30,243 nucleotides of DNA, from positions 1-30,243 of IMG/VR virus record IMGVR_UViG_3300037584_003167. One strand, 5' to 3'. The DNA is from a virus. A model generated the notes under the pieces. That model worked only from the letters and a program-made list of their open reading frames with translations. It was not told the DNA's origin and made no database searches. Shown one piece after another: positions 1 to 7,379 of this stretch (the first letter of the stretch is position 1; each line of letters begins with the position of its first letter). The position numbers and the translations under genes were made by a program.

Positions 1-311
1 AAGAAATAGCTGTTGTAATTACTGAGGCAGTACAAGAAATTGTAGCTGATGCACCTGAAGAGTTAAAAGCACAACTATTTAAGAAAACAAAATTGTCTAA
101 GACTAAAAGAAACACGAAGTCTAGAATAGAAATGGCAAAAGAAAAAATTGCTAGAATACAAAAAAGACAAGATCTAAAGACAAAAACAAATTCAGGGAAA
201 AGGTATGTACATAACCCTGAAGCAATAAGTAAAGAAAAACAAGAATTTAAAATTAGCGAAGGACGTGAAATGAACACTATGGATCGCATTTTAAATAAAT
301 TGTATAAATAA
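1..311 (+). CDS. Scaffold-like protein, C-terminal fragment cut by contig start
   Basis: This is the last ~102 residues of the gene that is complete at 29236-30237. The frame is open from base 3. It carries the basic C-terminal region and ends in the same NKLYK tail. Relative to the complete copy it has three amino-acid changes (Glu for Asp before MAKEK, Asp for Glu in KRQ-LK, Glu for Gln before FKIS) and otherwise silent differences. It is not a second gene; it is the other end of the same circular locus, apparently from a slightly different strain. The major capsid gene follows 27 bases later. Confidence 0.85.
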   Translation, partial: EIAVVITEAVQEIVADAPEELKAQLFKKTKLSKTKRNTKSRIEMAKEKIARIQKRQDLKTKTNSGKRYVHNPEAISKEKQEFKISEGREMNTMDRILNKLYK

Positions 312-317
312 TAATTA
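1..317. repeat. Contig-end overlap, left copy
   Basis: These bases recur at 29927-30243 in the same orientation. Positions 1-127 and 244-317 are identical between copies. Six substitutions lie between them, at 128, 131, 173, 203, 230 and 243. This is the closure of a circular or circularly permuted genome of about 29,926 bp. The overlap starts in the middle of a gene, so it is unlikely to be a physical terminal repeat. Confidence 0.9.
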
Positions 318-338
318 ATTTTTATAAACAAAAACAAG

Positions 339-1328
339 ATGAAAAAAAATTCATTAAACAAAAAAAGAAAAGTAAATCTTGCGACTACTACTGATATCAC
401 TACAACCTATGCTGGTGAATCGGCTGGTAAATATGTAAGTGCAATGCTTTTAACAGCAAACACTATCGAAAATGGTGGTGTTACAATTATGCCTAATGTA
501 AAATATAAGGCTACAATGAAAAAAGGATCATTTGATGATATTGTCAAAAATGCCGAATGCGATTTTACACCTACATCAGAACTAACTTTGACAGAACGTG
601 TACTAGAACCAAAGGAACTAGCTGTAAATCTAACTTTGTGTAAGAAAGATTTTCGGGACGACTGGGATGCAATTTCTATGGGATATTCAGCATACGACAA
701 TTTACCACCATCATTCCAAGAATGGATGATAGCGACAGTTTTGGGCAAAGTAGCACAACGTAATGAATTGTCTTTATGGCAAGGTAATGGTGCAACATCA
801 GGTCAATACAAAGGCTTAACGTCTCACATGTCAGATGGTATCGCATCAGGTGATATTCCAGCTGGAAATGTAGAAGCTGGTACTACGATAGATAGCAGTA
901 ACGTCATTGTGGAGCTAGGTAAAGTTGCCGATTTAATTAGCAATGAAGTATATGGTGCTGAAGGTCTTTCAATTTATGTTAGTCCATCAATCATGAGAGC
1001 ATACGTAAGAGCATTAGGTGGTTTTGGATCACAAGGTCTAGGTGGATCAGGTGTTGATTCAAAAGGATCACTTTGGTACAATAATCAGGCTTTGTCATTT
1101 GATGGCATTCCATTGTTTATGGCTAATGGTCTACCAGCTAATCAAATGGTAGCTACTACAAAAGACAATTTGTTTTTTGCGACTGGAATTTTAAATGATT
1201 CAAATGAAGTTCGTTTAATTGATACTTCTGAGAGTTTAGGCGACCAAAACGTAAGGGTGGTTTGTAGATTTACAGCTGGATGTAACTACGCCATTGGAAA
1301 AGATATCGTAACATACGGCATATCTTAA
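339..1328 (+). CDS. Major capsid protein (HK97-like fold expected)
   Basis: A 329-residue protein directly after the scaffold candidate. It has the composition and length of a phage major head protein: no membrane segment, no Cys cluster, alternating beta and glycine-rich loops, and a Gly/Ser-rich loop near residues 225-245. It resembles major capsid proteins of Bacteroidetes siphoviruses by general pattern; I cannot run a profile search. The N-terminus is short and basic, and residues 10-14 read RKVNL, a motif also seen near the N-termini of the paralogue array upstream, which may mark a maturation signal. A strong hairpin terminator follows 15 bases after the stop, which fits a highly expressed gene separated from the tail tube gene. 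The capsid role rests on position and general resemblance. Confidence 0.8.
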   Translation: MKKNSLNKKRKVNLATTTDITTTYAGESAGKYVSAMLLTANTIENGGVTIMPNVKYKATMKKGSFDDIVKNAECDFTPTSELTLTERVLEPKELAVNLTLCKKDFRDDWDAISMGYSAYDNLPPSFQEWMIATVLGKVAQRNELSLWQGNGATSGQYKGLTSHMSDGIASGDIPAGNVEAGTTIDSSNVIVELGKVADLISNEVYGAEGLSIYVSPSIMRAYVRALGGFGSQGLGGSGVDSKGSLWYNNQALSFDGIPLFMANGLPANQMVATTKDNLFFATGILNDSNEVRLIDTSESLGDQNVRVVCRFTAGCNYAIGKDIVTYGIS

Positions 1329-1342
1329 GATGAAATAAAGCG

Positions 1343-1367
1343 AAGGGGTATTAATTTACCCCTTTTT
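1343..1367 (+). terminator. Rho-independent terminator after capsid gene
   Basis: AAGGGGTA at 1343-1350 pairs perfectly with TACCCCTT at 1357-1364 across a six-base TTAATT loop, and the T-run continues to 1367. It sits between the capsid and tail tube genes and probably reduces readthrough between them. Confidence 0.85.
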
Positions 1368-1393
1368 AATAATAATTTTTAAAAACAATATAT

Positions 1394-1969
1394 ATGAGTT
1401 GTTTAATAGCAAATGGTAGAACGGAGCAATGCAAGGATTCAATTTCAGGAATTTCTGAAATTTATTTTGTGAATTATGATGATCTAGACATTGAAAATGT
1501 TACGTATGCTACTGGTGGTGATGATATCACATTGATTACTGGTGTAACAGATCTTTATAAGTACGAACTAAAGGGTGCTAATAGTTTTGAGCAGAACATC
1601 ATTTCGTCTCGCGAAAATGGTACGACATTTTTTGAACAAGTGTTGACCATCCAAATGAAAAGACAAGATGTCGCTACACATAAAAACGTGAAATTTTTGG
1701 CATATGGTAGACCTAAAATTGTAGTGCATACACGAAGCAATCAATGGTTTCTAATGGGCTTAAATGAAGGTGCTGATGTAAATGCTGGAAAAGTATCTAC
1801 TGGTAGTGCATATGGTGATTTTAATGGCTACGAATTGACGTTCCAATCTAATGAACGCATTCCAGCCAATTTCTTAACTGATGGATCAGGTGGTGATTTA
1901 GCTGATGAAGATGCATTAAAAGATCTTTTTAATAATGCTACAGATCCAGTTACAATACATACAAACTAA
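1394..1969 (+). CDS. Major tail tube protein
   Basis: A 191-residue protein between two terminators, immediately after the capsid gene. The N-terminal pattern (Cys3, then RTEQCKDSISGI and a YFVNYDD segment) is one I recognise from tail tube-like proteins of Bacteroidetes phages. The rest is beta-rich with a conserved-looking ELTFQSNERIPA segment, and the C-terminus is acidic. Isolation by terminators on both sides fits a protein made in many copies, as a tube subunit would be. No capsid-decoration or enzymatic motif is visible. The start is the first ATG after the terminator, in an A/T-rich leader. Confidence 0.65.
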   Translation: MSCLIANGRTEQCKDSISGISEIYFVNYDDLDIENVTYATGGDDITLITGVTDLYKYELKGANSFEQNIISSRENGTTFFEQVLTIQMKRQDVATHKNVKFLAYGRPKIVVHTRSNQWFLMGLNEGADVNAGKVSTGSAYGDFNGYELTFQSNERIPANFLTDGSGGDLADEDALKDLFNNATDPVTIHTN

Positions 1970-1999
1970 AAATATTTTTTGGGTTAGTAATAAGTGGAT

Positions 2000-2031
2000 A
2001 AAGGGATGGTAGAAATTACTATCCCTTTTTT
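2000..2031 (+). terminator. Rho-independent terminator after tail tube gene
   Basis: A 12-bp stem pairs 2000-2011 with 2017-2028, with one G-T pair, a GAAAT loop and a T-run to 2031. It ends two bases before the promoter-like element at 2033, so it separates the capsid/tube unit from the portal unit. Confidence 0.88.
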
Positions 2032-2032
2032 A

Positions 2033-2064
2033 GTACAAAACACTTATTTATTGTTATATAAGTA
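2033..2064 (+). promoter_or_regulatory. Candidate phage late promoter, copy 1
   Basis: GTACAAAA, seven bases, then TTATTGTTATATAAGTA. The same two blocks with the same spacing occur at 17289-17320, and related forms occur at 26161 and 27211. It follows a terminator directly and precedes the portal unit. The last A of the motif is the A of the next ATG (2064), so if this is a -10 region the transcript would be leaderless or start inside the gene. The promoter role is inferred. Confidence 0.55.
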
Positions 2065-2402
2065 TGACAATATTAGAACCGAATAGCACAAGTGATCAAA
2101 TAGTCAAATACATTCCATTTAAAAATGATACTATTACCAAAATAGAATTTTTAGATGAACAAAAAAACGTAACTACAGAAGCTACTTTTAACAGCCAAAC
2201 AACAGAAAGTTTTTACCATAAAATAAATGTTAATATAAGTTTAAATGATGGTTATATTTACATGATGGTTTTTTATAATGGTACTGATGTAATTTTTAGA
2301 GACAAATGTTTTTCTACATCACAACCAATAAGTACGTATAGTGTAAATAATGGTGTTTATGTAAATGCACCTAGTAGCACAAATGAATACATAATTTTAT
2401 AA
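2064..2402 (+). CDS. Hypothetical structural-region protein, beta-rich
   Basis: A 112-residue protein that looks mostly beta-sheet, with no signal peptide or membrane segment. It contains a GYIYMMVFYNGTDVIFRDK stretch and ends with a SVNNGVYV and TNEYIIL pattern. I associate this pattern with small proteins placed just upstream of portal genes in flavobacterial phages, but I know no function for it. It is the first gene of the portal unit, one base upstream of the portal start. The ATG is fused to the end of the repeated late-promoter-like element. A minor head or neck component is possible, by position only. Confidence 0.6.
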   Translation: MTILEPNSTSDQIVKYIPFKNDTITKIEFLDEQKNVTTEATFNSQTTESFYHKINVNISLNDGYIYMMVFYNGTDVIFRDKCFSTSQPISTYSVNNGVYVNAPSSTNEYIIL

Positions 2403-2403
2403 T

Positions 2404-4395
2404 ATGGACAATAGCAAATTTCATGTAATTAATTTAGTGGAATATGAACCACCTAGTATAACCGAATCTACTAAGGAAAATTGGGTTAGCTATGGTACTG
2501 ATAACGATTATTACGACTGGGTTATTGATCGTTATGTTAATTCACCTACTAATAATGCAGTAATAAACAACGTAGTAAAGCTAATTTATGGTAAAGGATT
2601 AAAAGCTACAGATAGTGCATCTAAGCCAAATGAATATGCACAAATGGTTTCTTTATTTAAAAAAGACGATTTAAGGCAGTTAATTATGGATCTGAAGATG
2701 TTAGGTCAATGTGCAATACAAGTCGTTTACAACGAAGATAGAAGCCGTATAATCGAATCCTACCATGTGCCTATACAATTATTAAGACCTGAAAAATGTA
2801 ATGAAGAAGGTCTAATAACTGGATACTATTTTAGTAATGACTGGTCAGATCCTAAAAAATATGTACCTGAACGTATAGAGGCATTTGGATATGGTACATC
2901 AGATACTCAAATTTATTGTGTAAAACCATATAGTCCAAATTTAAAATATTTTGCCTATCCTGATTATTTGGGTGGTTTACAATATGCTGTTTTAGAAGAA
3001 GAAATTGCAAATTATTTAGTAAATGAAGCACAAAATAGTTTTTCAGGTACTAAAATTTTAAACTTTAATAATGGTATACCTAGTGAAGAAGAAAGGGATG
3101 CAATATCTAGGGATGTAATTCGTAAATTAACTGGTACACAAGGGCAAAAATTGATAGTTGCATTTAACCATGATGAAGCCAACAAGACTACCATTGATGA
3201 TGTAAGTTTAGATGATGCACCTACACATTATGAGTATTTATCTGATGAAGCTATGCGAAAAATATTGTTATCGCATCATGTAGTAAGTCCATTAATTCTA
3301 GGAATAGCTACTAGCAATGGTTTTTCTAGCAATGCTGATGAATTAAAAAACAGCTTTATTTTGTATGAAAATATGACTTTAAAGCCATATAGAGAAATGC
3401 TAGTTGATGCCTTAGAAAACATTTTAGCATATAATGAAGTAAATCTAAATCTGTATTTTGAAACACTAAAACCTTTAGAATTTACAGATCCATTAGGTAA
3501 AGCTGTAGTAGAAGAAGAACTAAGCAAAAACGTAAACCTAAAAAGTGTAGTCGTAGATGATAATTTGGCTGTTATAGATGATAGATTAGCGTATTCTAGC
3601 AAAGAAAAAGCTGAAGAAATGGCTACAAATATAGGATGCGAAGGTGTACATGAACACGATTTTGAAGGTAAAACATGGTACATGCCATGTGCTACACATA
3701 ACGCTGGTGCTGAAGAACTGAGCCTACCTAAAAAATTTGATGCTAGTGAATATGGGCATACAAAGGAAAAAAACTGGGTACTCATAGATAGTTTTGATGT
3801 AGACTATGATAAAGAATCTGAAATAGATGAAGAAATATCATTAGCACAAGAAAAAGCGAATTTAGACATTGAAAAAGAAAAGCTAAGTAGACAAAAAAAG
3901 CCTACAAAATTACAGCAAATTCGTAAAATACTATTAGATGACATATCAGCAAATCCTGATGAAGTATCTGAATTAGACTGGGTTATTAATGGCTTTTATT
4001 TTATTACAAGATATAAGTATGAAGAGGCATCATCACCAAAAGCAAAAGGTGATAGTAGGGAATTTTGCAAAGAAATGATGAATGCTGATCTTTTATACAG
4101 AAAAGAAGATATTGATCGTATGAGTAGTGATGGCGTTAATGGTGAATTTGCACCAGCTGGAAAATCTAGTTACGACATTTTAAGGTGGAAAGGGGGAGTT
4201 TACTGCCATCATTCCTTTAAAAGACAAATTTTTATAGGTTTAGATACTGGTGAACCATTAGATCCTGATAGTCTTGAGGCACAACAAATTAGTATAAGTA
4301 GGGCTAGAAAATATGGTTATAACCTAAAAGATCCTAAAGGTACAGCTATAGCACCTATTAACACACAAGATAGAGGATCACTAAAAAATAAGTAA
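2404..4395 (+). CDS. Portal protein with C-terminal head-morphogenesis-like extension
   Basis: A 663-residue protein. Residues about 1-370 fit a phage portal: an N-terminal segment (WVSYGTDNDYYDWVIDRY), a helical stem-like region, and a SHHVVSPLILGI segment followed by a long helix (about residues 295-345), where portals contact DNA. Two further regions follow. One is a Cys/His patch at about 411-431 (GCEGVHEHDFEGKTWYMPC). The other is a C-terminal module at about 551-605 with SREFCKEMM and a VYCHHSF end, which recalls the extension seen on portals or Mu-F-like head proteins of Bacteroidetes phages and could bind metal. A charged coiled region (about 475-520) links them. The portal forms the DNA entry ring in the head. 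It sits far from the terminase genes, unlike the usual order. Confidence 0.75.
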   Translation: MDNSKFHVINLVEYEPPSITESTKENWVSYGTDNDYYDWVIDRYVNSPTNNAVINNVVKLIYGKGLKATDSASKPNEYAQMVSLFKKDDLRQLIMDLKMLGQCAIQVVYNEDRSRIIESYHVPIQLLRPEKCNEEGLITGYYFSNDWSDPKKYVPERIEAFGYGTSDTQIYCVKPYSPNLKYFAYPDYLGGLQYAVLEEEIANYLVNEAQNSFSGTKILNFNNGIPSEEERDAISRDVIRKLTGTQGQKLIVAFNHDEANKTTIDDVSLDDAPTHYEYLSDEAMRKILLSHHVVSPLILGIATSNGFSSNADELKNSFILYENMTLKPYREMLVDALENILAYNEVNLNLYFETLKPLEFTDPLGKAVVEEELSKNVNLKSVVVDDNLAVIDDRLAYSSKEKAEEMATNIGCEGVHEHDFEGKTWYMPCATHNAGAEELSLPKKFDASEYGHTKEKNWVLIDSFDVDYDKESEIDEEISLAQEKANLDIEKEKLSRQKKPTKLQQIRKILLDDISANPDEVSELDWVINGFYFITRYKYEEASSPKAKGDSREFCKEMMNADLLYRKEDIDRMSSDGVNGEFAPAGKSSYDILRWKGGVYCHHSFKRQIFIGLDTGEPLDPDSLEAQQISISRARKYGYNLKDPKGTAIAPINTQDRGSLKNK

Positions 4396-4396
4396 T

Positions 4397-4897
4397 ATGG
4401 CTGATGTTTTATTTGTAACTAAAGAAGATGTAGTAAGGTTTACTGGTCTTAACGGAAATACTGATGTAGATAGATTTTTGTATAAAGTTAAAATTGCACA
4501 AGATTTAGATGTACAAGTTTTATTAGGTACTAAGTTATTTGAAAAGCTAAAAAATGACATTATAGCTGGTACATTAGCTGATCCCTATTTGACTTTGTTA
4601 CAAGACAAAATAAAGCCTATTGTAATACATTTTGCAATGGTGCAATTTTTACCTGAAGCACCATATGTAGTAGGTAATAAAGGTGTATATAAAAGAACAT
4701 CAGAAAATGGTGAAACTATAAGTAGTGATGAACTAATAAAATTAATAGAAAATGAACGTAGTATAGCTGAACACTATGCACAACGATTTATTGATTACAT
4801 GTGTTATAATTCAGATCAATTTCCTGAATACTTAAATAACACGAATGATGATATTTATCCTAGTAGAAGGAACTATTTTAATGGTTTGTACATATGA
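4397..4897 (+). CDS. Head-tail connector / adaptor (DUF6712-like)
   Basis: A 166-residue, largely helical protein starting one base after the portal stop. Its pattern is familiar from connector proteins downstream of portals in Bacteroidetes phages: a VTKEDVVRFTGLNGNTDVD start, then KIAQDLDVQVLLGTKLFEKL, a long helix with IHFAMVQFLPEAPYVVGNKG, and a FIDYMCYN segment with a trailing Pro-Ser tail. Such proteins plug the portal and dock the tail. The family name is from memory of the sequence pattern; the position strongly supports an adaptor role. Confidence 0.65.
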   Translation: MADVLFVTKEDVVRFTGLNGNTDVDRFLYKVKIAQDLDVQVLLGTKLFEKLKNDIIAGTLADPYLTLLQDKIKPIVIHFAMVQFLPEAPYVVGNKGVYKRTSENGETISSDELIKLIENERSIAEHYAQRFIDYMCYNSDQFPEYLNNTNDDIYPSRRNYFNGLYI

Positions 4898-4980
4898 AAC
4901 AATACAAGCCTAAAAAAGTCAATATGCGAAAACTATTAACGTATTTAAAACGAAAAAATGCCATTAGTAAAAAAAATTAG
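4894..4980 (+). CDS. Possible 28-residue basic peptide
   Basis: An ATG that overlaps the connector's stop codon (ATGA) opens a 28-codon frame ending at 4980. The product is short and very basic: 10 Lys and 2 Arg in 28 residues. The only support is the start-stop overlap, which is common for real neighbours in this genome, and the 60-base gap it fills. It overlaps the first 23 bases of the next gene in another frame. It could equally be leader sequence of that gene. Confidence 0.25.
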   Translation: MKQYKPKKVNMRKLLTYLKRKNAISKKN

Positions 4981-5413
4981 TCAATTAACAGCAAAAGGTA
5001 GTAACATAGATACTACTGATCTATTGCCTATAGCTGAAGTAGATGGTAGTGGATATGCTACAAAACACATTACTGGTGAAGAAATACTAAATGCTGTACA
5101 ATTAATTACAACAAGAACCATTAGCAATACATCACATACATTAACATTAGCTGATGCTAATAAATTTATATTTTTTGATAATGCAAGTGCTATAGCTGTA
5201 ACAATACCCACAAATAGTTCTGTAGCATTTCCTACTGGTACACAAATACTATTTAGTCAATATGGTGCTGGTCAAGTTACAATAAGTGGTGATAGTGGTG
5301 TAACTTTAAATAACGCTGGTAGTAAAAACAAAACTAATGAACAGCATAGCGTAGGTACTATGATTAAGGTAGGTACTGATGAATGGTATTTAACTGGTGA
5401 TTTAACAACGTAA
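4958..5413 (+). CDS. Fibre-like or decoration structural protein
   Basis: A 151-residue protein with a KKISQLTAKGS start and a DTTDLLPIAEVDGSGYATKHI segment (about residues 5-43), a pattern seen at the N-termini of phage fibre and spike proteins. The rest is a beta-rich domain (about 55-150) of the type found in trimeric fibres, ending in DEWYLTGDL. No catalytic residues stand out. It lies two bases upstream of a LamG gene, suggesting that the pair forms a surface-exposed adsorption or decoration structure. The assignment is from general pattern and position. Confidence 0.55.
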   Translation: MPLVKKISQLTAKGSNIDTTDLLPIAEVDGSGYATKHITGEEILNAVQLITTRTISNTSHTLTLADANKFIFFDNASAIAVTIPTNSSVAFPTGTQILFSQYGAGQVTISGDSGVTLNNAGSKNKTNEQHSVGTMIKVGTDEWYLTGDLTT

Positions 5414-5414
5414 T

Positions 5415-6167
5415 ATGTATATATCTACACATGGAATATTAGCTACTAGAATGCATGGTACATCAGCACCATTTACGGATACAAAATCCATAGATTTTGA
5501 TGGTGTGGATGATTATGTAACTATGGGAACTGGAAATTTGGCTTTTAATAGAACTACTCCATTTAGTGTTAGCATGTGGGTTAAAATGCATCAAGCTGAA
5601 ACATCTATGATGATAGGCAAAGGTCATAATGGTGGTGATTTCTATGGATGGGTTATGTGGACTAGTCCAAGTGGTGCTAGAAACAAATTTAATTGTAGGG
5701 TACGAAAAAGCAGTTCACAACTTGTACAATTTCAAGGATCAACGGCATACGATAAAAATGCTTGGTATCATTTGGTAATGACTTATGATGGAACTGGTAT
5801 AAATACTGGTCTTAAATTGTATGTAGATGGTGTTAATCAATCAGGTACAAGAACTGGAACATTGACACAAGATATTGTTTATTCCCCTGATAGACCTTTT
5901 AACATTGGTTCTAGAAATAATGGCAATTTATGTTTTAATGGCTTAATAGATGAAGTAGGCATTTTTAATGCTGAACTTTCGTCAACTGATGTAACTGCTA
6001 TTTATAATAGTGGTACTCCTGATTCACTTGCAAGTTATTCAAGTTTGACAAATTGGTGGAGGTGTGGTGATGGGGATACAATTCCTACGTTAACAGATAA
6101 TAAAGGTAGTATTGATGGTACAATGACTAATTTTAGCTCATTCACATTTAGTTCGGATGTGCCATAA
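5415..6167 (+). CDS. LamG-domain (concanavalin-like) surface protein 1
   Basis: A 250-residue protein dominated by one laminin-G/concanavalin-like jelly roll (about residues 25-200). Hallmarks are SIDFDGVDDYVTMG, FSVSMWVKM, NAWYHLVMTYDG, LKLYVDGVNQ, FNIGSRNNG and FNGLIDEVGIFNAELS. These domains usually bind glycans, so a role in host-surface binding or head decoration is likely. The C-terminus ends in SSDVP, very like the SDVPS end of the second LamG protein at 17333-18196, which suggests a shared attachment or processing signal. There is no secretion signal. Confidence 0.8.
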   Translation: MYISTHGILATRMHGTSAPFTDTKSIDFDGVDDYVTMGTGNLAFNRTTPFSVSMWVKMHQAETSMMIGKGHNGGDFYGWVMWTSPSGARNKFNCRVRKSSSQLVQFQGSTAYDKNAWYHLVMTYDGTGINTGLKLYVDGVNQSGTRTGTLTQDIVYSPDRPFNIGSRNNGNLCFNGLIDEVGIFNAELSSTDVTAIYNSGTPDSLASYSSLTNWWRCGDGDTIPTLTDNKGSIDGTMTNFSSFTFSSDVP

Positions 6168-6178
6168 AAAACAAAATA

Positions 6179-6487
6179 ATGAAAGGATTTGAACAATTTA
6201 CAGATGTAATAGCTATTGGTGTAGGAATGGTAGGTGCTATGGCAAAAAGCATTAAAAAGAAACTACCAATACAAACGATAATTATTGGCATGTGTGTAGC
6301 TGGTATTTTAAGTTTTAGTCTAATTGGTGTTGTAGAATTATTCTATGATGAATTAACACCTAAATTAATAATCCTAGTAAGTTTTGTTGTAGGCTGGGTG
6401 GCAAATGAAATTACAGAAAAAATAGATTTAATTTTTGATGATCTATATGAATATGTAGAAAAGAAGATTAAAAAAATGTTAAAATAA
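6179..6487 (+). CDS. Holin-like membrane protein
   Basis: A 102-residue protein with two strongly hydrophobic stretches (about residues 33-53 and 62-78) separated by a short acidic loop, and a charged Lys-rich C-terminus. Size, topology and position two genes before an amidase fit a holin that releases the endolysin. An amphipathic N-terminal segment with a KSIKKK patch precedes the first membrane helix. Its stop overlaps the start of the next gene by one base. The family cannot be named from sequence alone. Confidence 0.6.
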   Translation: MKGFEQFTDVIAIGVGMVGAMAKSIKKKLPIQTIIIGMCVAGILSFSLIGVVELFYDELTPKLIILVSFVVGWVANEITEKIDLIFDDLYEYVEKKIKKMLK

Positions 6488-6714
6488 TGAAAACACATAC
6501 AGATACAATTATAGATGGAAAACATGTTTGTATAGATACTATGGTAAAAAATGATACTATATACATAGAAACTATCAAATATGATAAAGAATATGAAATA
6601 ATAGAAAAATTAATAGATCATAAAGACTTTGGAAAGGGTGTAACTGGTATATTAGTTTTAGTATTTGTAGCTTTTACTTTATATAAAAAATGGAATTGCA
6701 CAAAAAAGAATTAG
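6487..6714 (+). CDS. Small single-pass membrane protein in lysis cluster
   Basis: A 75-residue protein. The N-terminal ~50 residues are soluble and charged, and one hydrophobic helix (about 52-67, GVTGILVLVFVAFTLY) lies near the C-terminus, followed by a basic tail. It overlaps the amidase gene by 25 bases. It sits between the holin-like protein and the amidase, so a spanin or holin-accessory role is possible, but no diagnostic motif is visible. Confidence 0.6.
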   Translation: MKTHTDTIIDGKHVCIDTMVKNDTIYIETIKYDKEYEIIEKLIDHKDFGKGVTGILVLVFVAFTLYKKWNCTKKN

Positions 6715-7379
6715 ATCTAAGCAAAATTAATTTTGTTGGTATGGATCAGCGTGAATATGTACACGTAGAAACTGATAAAAAACAAATCTACCTACATCAT
6801 ACAGCTGGTAATTCATCAGGTGTAAATGTGATAAATGGCTGGAATAATGATAAACGTGGACGTGTAGCTACGTGTGTCACTATTTCAGGTAAAGATGCTA
6901 GAATGAGTAAAGATGGCGAAATTTGTCAAGCCTATAGCAGTAAGTATTGGGCGTATCATTTAGGAGTACGAACCGAAATATTTAAAGCATATGATGTACC
7001 ATACATGTTATTAGACAAAAATAGCATAGGAATAGAAATTTGTAACTGGGGATACTTAACAGAAAAAGATGGTGAGTTTTTTAACTATGTAGGTGGCAAA
7101 GTAGATGAAAATGATGTTACATGCTTAGACAAAGCATATAAAGGAAAAAGATATTTTCATAGCTATACAGATGCACAAATAGAATCTGTAAGGCAATTAT
7201 TAGTATTTTGGAATAAAAGGTATGGTATTAGTATTACGTATAATGATTGTGATATGTGGTCGGTATCTAAAAGAGCATTAAGAGGGGAAAATGGTTTATT
7301 TACACATAATTCGGTAAGACCTGATAAAATAGATATTTATCCATGTCCTAAAATGATTAACATGTTAAAACAATTATAA
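6690..7379 (+). CDS. N-acetylmuramoyl-L-alanine amidase (endolysin)
   Basis: A 229-residue Amidase_2/PGRP-type enzyme that cuts the bond between muramic acid and the stem peptide. Seen in the sequence: IYLHHTAG (about residues 33-40) with the first zinc-ligand His, a central WAYHLGV segment, NSIGIEICNWG (about 112-122), and a C-terminal THNSVRPDKIDIYPCP segment that should hold the remaining ligand His and Cys/Asp. No signal peptide is present, so it would rely on the holin-like neighbour for release. The first ATG overlaps the upstream gene; Met18 (6741) is an alternative start that keeps the whole domain. Confidence 0.85.
   Translation: MELHKKELDLSKINFVGMDQREYVHVETDKKQIYLHHTAGNSSGVNVINGWNNDKRGRVATCVTISGKDARMSKDGEICQAYSSKYWAYHLGVRTEIFKAYDVPYMLLDKNSIGIEICNWGYLTEKDGEFFNYVGGKVDENDVTCLDKAYKGKRYFHSYTDAQIESVRQLLVFWNKRYGISITYNDCDMWSVSKRALRGENGLFTHNSVRPDKIDIYPCPKMINMLKQL

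Noticed and set aside
1-317. Physical direct terminal repeat of the phage DNA
   Set aside because: The repeat begins mid-gene and the two copies differ at six sites, so contig closure over strain variation is the simpler reading.
2048-2064. 17-base exact repeat with 17304-17320 as an attachment site pair
   Set aside because: No integrase or repressor is present, and the repeat extends with fixed spacing to ACAAAA in front of genes, which fits a promoter element better.
3276-3785. Minus-strand frame inside the portal gene
   Set aside because: Antisense shadow; the + strand frame carries the portal pattern, and every supported gene is on the + strand.
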